A DNA stretch of 64,000 nucleotides. Origin: Lacinutrix sp. 5H-3-7-4 (lineage in GTDB: Bacteria > Bacteroidota > Bacteroidia > Flavobacteriales > Flavobacteriaceae). This document shows, in pieces, positions 59,997 to 64,000 of this stretch. The DNA lies in the NCBI RefSeq assembly GCF_000211855.2, contig NC_015638.1, positions 1,116,001 through 1,180,000 on the forward strand, in the 5' to 3' direction. Every line of letters starts with the position of its first letter. Position 1 is the stretch's first letter. The position numbers and the translations under genes were made by a program. A model generated the notes under the pieces. That model was given only the letters and a program-made list of their open reading frames with translations, made no database searches and was not told the DNA's origin.

Positions 59997-60851
59997 GTGC
60001 AAAATTCAAAAAAAATAAACTTTAAAGTAAAAGATTATTCTGTTTCTGGAGAAACATTTACTTTAATACACAATAATGAATTCGATTATTTAGAAACCTT
60101 ACCTAAACCGTCTTTAAACAAACTACCTGAATATTATAAAAGCGAAGATTATATTTCTCACACAAATGCTAAACGAAATTTGTTTGAAAAAGTATACCAT
60201 CAAGTAAGAGTATATTCCTTAAAGAAAAAAGTAAAACTTATAAACTCATTTAATACTGAGAGCAAAAATATTTTAGATTTTGGTTGTGGTACAGGTGCTT
60301 TTTTAAATGAAGCACAAAATCAAGGTTGGAATATTACAGGAATAGAACCAGATGAAAAAGCAAGAATTCTAGCCAATACTCAAACTAATAATGCTGTTTT
60401 ACCTAGTCAAGATTTTAATACTTTACCAGAAAAAAGTTTTGATGTTATTACACTTTGGCATGTATTAGAACATATACCAGATTTACAAGAAAAAATATCT
60501 CAATTAAAAAAACTATTAAAAGAAAATGGTACTTTAATTATTGCTGTACCTAATTATAATAGCTTTGATGCAAAACACTATAAATCGTTTTGGGCTGCTT
60601 TTGATGTTCCTAGACATTTATGGCATTTTTCAAAAAAATCTATAACTACACTTTTTGCTAGAGAAAAAATGAAAGTTGTAAAAATAAAACCAATGCTATT
60701 TGATGCATTTTATGTAAGCTTACTTTCAGAAAAATATAAAACATCAAAAATGAATCCTATTAAATCTTTTTATACAGGATTGCTTTCAAATTTTAAAGCT
60801 ATACGCTCTGGAGAGTATTCTTCTCTAATTTATGTAATAAAAAACATGTAA
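59997..60851 (+). CDS. class I SAM-dependent methyltransferase
   Basis: A 284-aa enzyme starting with GTG. The AdoMet loop is ILDFGCGTGAFLNEAQNQGW (about 93-112), followed by ITGIEPDEKARILA and FDVITLWHVLEHIPDLQEKISQLKKLLKENGTLIIAVPNYNSFDA, the typical type 11 methyltransferase order. The C-terminus (HLWHFSKKSITTLFAREKMKVVKI) is the UbiE/COG2227-like ending. Its substrate is unknown; related flavobacterial enzymes are annotated for cell-envelope or glycan modification. It is followed by a terminator. Confidence 0.87.
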   Translation: MQNSKKINFKVKDYSVSGETFTLIHNNEFDYLETLPKPSLNKLPEYYKSEDYISHTNAKRNLFEKVYHQVRVYSLKKKVKLINSFNTESKNILDFGCGTGAFLNEAQNQGWNITGIEPDEKARILANTQTNNAVLPSQDFNTLPEKSFDVITLWHVLEHIPDLQEKISQLKKLLKENGTLIIAVPNYNSFDAKHYKSFWAAFDVPRHLWHFSKKSITTLFAREKMKVVKIKPMLFDAFYVSLLSEKYKTSKMNPIKSFYTGLLSNFKAIRSGEYSSLIYVIKNM

Positions 60852-60928
60852 AATCTATTTTAGATTATTCTTTTGTGTTTTTATTAGCTGTTATGTAAAT
60901 ATACCTAAGGATTTTGTAAAAGTGTCTT

Positions 60929-60955
60929 AAAACAGCTTATTTGAAGCTGTTTTTT
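60929..60955 (+). terminator. terminator after the methyltransferase gene
   Basis: AAAACAGCTT (60929-60938) pairs with AAGCTGTTTT (60944-60953) around ATTTG, followed by T residues. The 228-base gap around it (60852-61079) holds no gene; an AT-rich frame there is not credible. Confidence 0.8.
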
Positions 60956-61050
60956 ATAAAAGTCATCTATTTATTCTATAGTTTCTATAAATTTTCTATA
61001 TACTATGTTTTTTACCATAAAAAATATAAATGCTACATATTTCTTTTTTC

Positions 61051-61058
61051 TACATTTG
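61051..61058 (+). promoter_or_regulatory. -7 box for the OmpH-like gene
   Basis: TACATTTG matches TAnnTTTG 22 bases before the start. The longer string TACATTTGCGCTA is identical to the folB promoter region. Confidence 0.5.
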
Positions 61059-61079
61059 CGCTAAATCAAAATTTAAAAA

Positions 61080-61592
61080 ATGAAAAAATTAGTTTTAGTA
61101 TTTGTAGCAATAATATTTTTATCTGCTTGTGAGCAACAAAAAATTGGATATGTTGATAACGGAAAAGTTATTAATGAAATTCAAGAGAAAAAAGATATAG
61201 AATCTAAATACACACTTTTAGATGAATCTTTCAAAAAAAGAGCAGATAGTATTGGAAATGTTTATAGAACAGAATTTCAAGCATTGCAAACTAAATATGC
61301 AAGAGCTTCTCAACAAAAGCAGCAAGAGATGATGTTGCCTTTGCAAGCTAAAGCACAACAATTTCAACAGCAAATGCAAAACGAACAAACGCAAATGCAA
61401 ACTGCTTATCAAACAGAAATTGATTCTGTAATTTCAAAAATGAAATTGTATGTTAAAGATTATGCTAAAAACAACGGTTATAACTATATTTTTGGTACTA
61501 ATGAGTCTGTAGGAACTGTATTATATGGAGATGAAGGATCAGATATTTCTCAAAATATTATTGATGGATTAAACGATACTTATAAAAAATAA
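61080..61592 (+). CDS. OmpH/Skp-family lipoprotein
   Basis: A 170-aa periplasmic chaperone-like protein. MKKLVLVFVAIIFLSACEQQKIGYVDNGKVINEIQ has lipobox LSAC (Cys17), then the OmpH/Skp opening (IGYVDxxKV). The central part is one long Gln/Lys-rich helix pair (LQTKYARASQQKQQEMMLPL, then KAQQFQQQMQNEQTQMQTAY), the tentacles of Skp. The end (YAKNNGYNYIFGTNES) is the conserved small core. Skp-type proteins shield unfolded outer-membrane proteins. Being a lipoprotein is unusual for Skp but common in Bacteroidota. Confidence 0.88.
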   Translation: MKKLVLVFVAIIFLSACEQQKIGYVDNGKVINEIQEKKDIESKYTLLDESFKKRADSIGNVYRTEFQALQTKYARASQQKQQEMMLPLQAKAQQFQQQMQNEQTQMQTAYQTEIDSVISKMKLYVKDYAKNNGYNYIFGTNESVGTVLYGDEGSDISQNIIDGLNDTYKK

Positions 61593-61611
61593 TAACTTTT
61601 AAAACATTTTT

Positions 61612-61647
61612 AAAAAGACGCTAAGCATTTTCTTAGCGTCTTTTTTT
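61612..61647 (+). terminator. terminator after the OmpH-like gene
   Basis: A 14-bp perfect stem (61612-61625 with 61632-61645), loop CATTTT, followed by a T run 20 bases after the stop. Confidence 0.88.
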
Positions 61648-61740
61648 ATTTATCTAATCAATTACTTATCAATGCAATTGAAATAAATTCCTATATTTAT
61701 AGTCGAAATAATTTACCGCTATTAATTATTCTATTTTATT

Positions 61741-63606
61741 ATGAAAAACCAACTTTTGGTACTTTTCATAGCTATTGCCATTGTTGGAAAAATAAAAGCT
61801 CAAGAAGCTATTCCTTTTAAAACTCAAAACGAGTTTTATATCTATGGTGATGCTGTTGTGATTGGTAACAACATTCTTAGCAAAAATGCTATAGAACCGT
61901 TTAACGATTTATCTTTTGTTAACGATGATATTGACATGAAATATGTTGATATAGATAACGACGAGTCTACTTTTAGCTCCAGTGCAGCTTATTTAAATCT
62001 TCCAGAAAACCACTCTAAAATTAAGTATGCAGCCTTATACTGGTCTGCAACTTATAGTTATGAGCAAGGTTATAGACAAGAGTCTAATGGGCAGTTTTTA
62101 TTTCAAGGAAAACGCGTTAAAGACCGAAAACCTATAAGTAAAATTAAATTTAAATTACCTAATGACTCTTATAAGAGCATTACAGGTAATGTTATTTTTG
62201 ATGGCGCTAACGAAACCGCATTTACACTTAATTCACCATACGTTTGTATGGCAGATGTTACAAAACTACTACAATCTACTAAAACGGTTAATGGTAGTTA
62301 TACTGTTGCAAATATTAACGCAACTAAAGGCTTTGTTTCTGGAGGTAGTGCTGCTGGTTGGTTATTATATGTTATTTACGAAGCTCCAACAAAAAACCCA
62401 AAATATATTACTACGTATAATGGCTTTGCACATGTAAGTGGAGAGCCAGTAAAACTTAAATTTTCAAATTTTAAAGCTTTAGAGAAAGGAGATGTAAGTA
62501 CATCTGTCACTTTCGCTGCTTTAGAAGGCGATATAGCCTTAAATGAAGACGAATGTATACTTGTTAATCAACAAAGCAAAAGAGTGTCTTTATTAAGCAC
62601 AAATAATAGACCTAGAAACAATTTTTTTAATAGTAAAATTACTATAGATGATGAGTTATTTGCCAAAAGAACACCTAACAGTGAAAATACCTTAGGTTTT
62701 GATATTATTTCTAAAAACATATCTAAAGATTCACAACCAATAGTTGATAATAATACAACCGAAATTGAAATGGCTTTTAATACAGAGTCTGATAGATTTT
62801 ATTTGTTTTTTACAGCTTTTCAAACCGAGATTAGTAAAACTAATTACAATGAAAATAAAACAATAGAAATTTTAGAAGATGAAAGTAAATTTGTTACTAA
62901 ATCTAAACCTGTTAAGGACAAAAAACCTGAAAAAGAACCTATAAAAACTTCAAATAAAGAAGAAATTGCTTTTACTCCTGCAAAAAGCATTCAAGCAGTA
63001 ACAAACACTAAAAAAATAAAAACCAAAGTAAGTAAACCCGAAGTTTTTACGCCTAAAAAAGAAGCGCAATTAAAAGTTACAAATACCGATAACACTTATA
63101 AACCAAATAGAGAAGAAAAACCACTGCCTTTATGGTTACAAAAAAAAGATGGTATTAATCAAACACCAGTAAATGATAATATTTATAAACCAGAAGGTAT
63201 AGTACTGCAAGAAAATAGACCAGAAAATGCGTTAGTTTTAAATAGAGAAAACTACAAAAAAGTATTAACTCCAGAAGACTATGTGTATGAAACACAGTCT
63301 TTTAAACGTGTTTTAAATCAAGACCCTACTTATATACAAGGTTTAGAAAAAGGCTATTATATTATAGCGTCTTTGAGTACAGACTTAGATGAGTCTATTG
63401 CATATCAAAATGAATTAAAAAGCAAAGGTGTTAATTCTAAAATGTTTAAAGATGTACCAAATAGTAAATACTATTTATATCTTTTTAATTCTGAAAATTT
63501 TTATGATGTATTTATGCTTAGAAAAGCATTTATTAAAAGTCCTTTTTTAGAAAATGTATGGATACTAAATATAAATATTGATGCTAAAATTATTAAAAAA
63601 CTATAA
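61741..63606 (+). CDS. exported protein with C-terminal SPOR-like domain
   Basis: A 621-aa exported protein (signal MKNQLLVLFIAIAIVGKIKAQ). The N-terminal about 360 residues are rich in beta strands (NHSKIKYAALYWSATYSYEQGYRQ, GSAAGWLLYVIYEAPTKNPKYITTYNGFAHV), reminiscent of DUF3344/isopeptide-type secreted modules. A Lys/Pro/Glu-rich linker spans about 390-500. The last about 80 residues (YYIIASLSTDLDESIAYQNELKSKGVNSKMFKD) resemble a SPOR peptidoglycan-binding repeat. Together they suggest an envelope protein tethered to denuded glycan. No family name is certain. It has a terminator before it. Confidence 0.7.
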   Translation: MKNQLLVLFIAIAIVGKIKAQEAIPFKTQNEFYIYGDAVVIGNNILSKNAIEPFNDLSFVNDDIDMKYVDIDNDESTFSSSAAYLNLPENHSKIKYAALYWSATYSYEQGYRQESNGQFLFQGKRVKDRKPISKIKFKLPNDSYKSITGNVIFDGANETAFTLNSPYVCMADVTKLLQSTKTVNGSYTVANINATKGFVSGGSAAGWLLYVIYEAPTKNPKYITTYNGFAHVSGEPVKLKFSNFKALEKGDVSTSVTFAALEGDIALNEDECILVNQQSKRVSLLSTNNRPRNNFFNSKITIDDELFAKRTPNSENTLGFDIISKNISKDSQPIVDNNTTEIEMAFNTESDRFYLFFTAFQTEISKTNYNENKTIEILEDESKFVTKSKPVKDKKPEKEPIKTSNKEEIAFTPAKSIQAVTNTKKIKTKVSKPEVFTPKKEAQLKVTNTDNTYKPNREEKPLPLWLQKKDGINQTPVNDNIYKPEGIVLQENRPENALVLNRENYKKVLTPEDYVYETQSFKRVLNQDPTYIQGLEKGYYIIASLSTDLDESIAYQNELKSKGVNSKMFKDVPNSKYYLYLFNSENFYDVFMLRKAFIKSPFLENVWILNINIDAKIIKKL

Positions 63607-63609
63607 GTC

Positions 63610-64000
63610 TTAGCAGTAAAAGGTAAAAGCATTTTTAATAATTAAAACTGAAATTTTTTCAGCTTTAAAAACCTCTCCATCTGCTTGTATGTTAAGGTTT
63701 ATAGAGGTTTTGGGTTCAATTACAACACTATTGCTTTTAAAAACATTAACCTTTTTAACAGTGTGTAACTTGCCATTATAAAGTTTAAATATATGCTTAA
63801 TAATTTCCCATTTACTAACATCGCCAATTATTGAAATATCAAATAAACCATCGTTAGGGTTTGGTGTGTTTGTAAGCCGCATATTATTACCCGAAAACTT
63901 ACATATGCCAACCAATGTCATAAGTGATTTTGTATTTATAGTTTTTTCTGGTGTAACTAATTTTAGTTTAAAGTTTTTAAAGCGAAACATACCCAATAAA
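63610..64000 (-). CDS. diacylglycerol/lipid kinase family protein, C-terminal part (5' end outside window)
   Basis: The reading frame is open to the last base, so the N-terminus lies outside the window. The visible 130 residues show the C-terminal beta-sandwich of DAGK/YegS-like lipid kinases: NNMRLTNTPNPNDGLFDISIIGDVSKWEII, then NLNIQADGEVF, the expected DGE-type motif near the end. Such enzymes phosphorylate diacylglycerol or related lipids. The gene converges on the SPOR-type gene with 3 bases between stops. A TTG at 63996 is inside the frame and is not the start. Confidence 0.85.
   Translation of the reverse strand, partial: LLGMFRFKNFKLKLVTPEKTINTKSLMTLVGICKFSGNNMRLTNTPNPNDGLFDISIIGDVSKWEIIKHIFKLYNGKLHTVKKVNVFKSNSVVIEPKTSINLNIQADGEVFKAEKISVLIIKNAFTFYC

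Noticed and set aside
60941-61132. 63-codon frame rich in Phe, Tyr, Lys before the OmpH-like gene
   Set aside because: Starts inside the methyltransferase terminator hairpin, has an AT-driven composition and overlaps the OmpH-like start and its promoter.

Overview
The window is AT-rich bacterial chromosome from a member of the Bacteroidota, most likely a (probably marine) Flavobacteriaceae species. The evidence is TAnnTTTG -7 promoter boxes, almost no Shine-Dalgarno sequences, type IX secretion (T9SS) C-terminal sorting tails on secreted proteases, a TonB-receptor-like OMP with a carboxypeptidase-regulatory domain, a PID-CTERM-type small protein, DUF4175 and the fabH-accB-accC cluster. I see no insertion sequence, prophage, integrase, CRISPR array or rRNA operon. 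Most genes are housekeeping, with a few unusual local arrangements.

Layout. 0-6 kb: the 3' end of pyk, a small structured intergenic element, dinB, a CYTH phosphatase, a YCII-type lipoprotein and a large secreted reprolysin-like protease. 6-12 kb: a fatty-acid and cofactor block on the minus strand (accC, accB, fabH, rpmF, yceD, pdxA) with ribE divergent. 12-15.7 kb: a 69-aa PID-CTERM-type protein, a tRNA with CAT anticodon, mce, rbfA, a LolC/E-like permease and dusB. 15.7-18.7 kb: a compact unit of lipoprotein, active-site-altered Lgt paralogue and Cys-rich radical SAM enzyme, followed by a small membrane protein. This unit is the best candidate in the window for an undescribed pathway. 18.7-28 kb: an outer-membrane barrel receptor, lepA, and a divergent pair of a CPA antiporter with RCK domain and a Usp-SulP operon. 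28-39 kb: an MBL hydrolase, three proteases (S8, M1, thermolysin/fungalysin-like), gltX, a stomatin homologue and small genes. 39-47 kb: glnS with a C-terminal extension, folB, tRNA-Cys, a GIY-YIG protein, a LysE transporter, a GIN-domain protein, a YbjQ homologue and rnr.

47.4-48.2 kb is an 822-bp gene-free, extremely AT-rich interval between divergent rnr and rpiB. It holds a perfect DnaA box (TTATCCACA), two DnaA-like boxes in perfect inverted orientation and several AT-rich palindromes. Ten kilobases further on, three parS-type palindromes (TGTTYCACGTGGAACR) flank mnmG, and rnpA lies between. Genes left of the gap run mostly leftward and many to the right run rightward. Together these suggest that the window spans the chromosomal origin region. 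This is inference; a cumulative GC-skew plot of the whole chromosome would settle it.

48.2-64 kb: rpiB, a CDF zinc/cation exporter, an ElaA-type acetyltransferase, a tightly overlapped minus-strand operon (LexA-like XRE/S24 regulator, rnpA, S41 C-terminal protease, tandem-OmpA protein), a 1187-aa DUF4175 membrane protein with a coiled-coil and a collagen-like Gly-rich segment, ybeY, mnmG, a class I methyltransferase, an OmpH/Skp-like lipoprotein, a secreted protein ending in a SPOR-like domain, and the 3' end of a diacylglycerol-kinase-family gene at the right edge.
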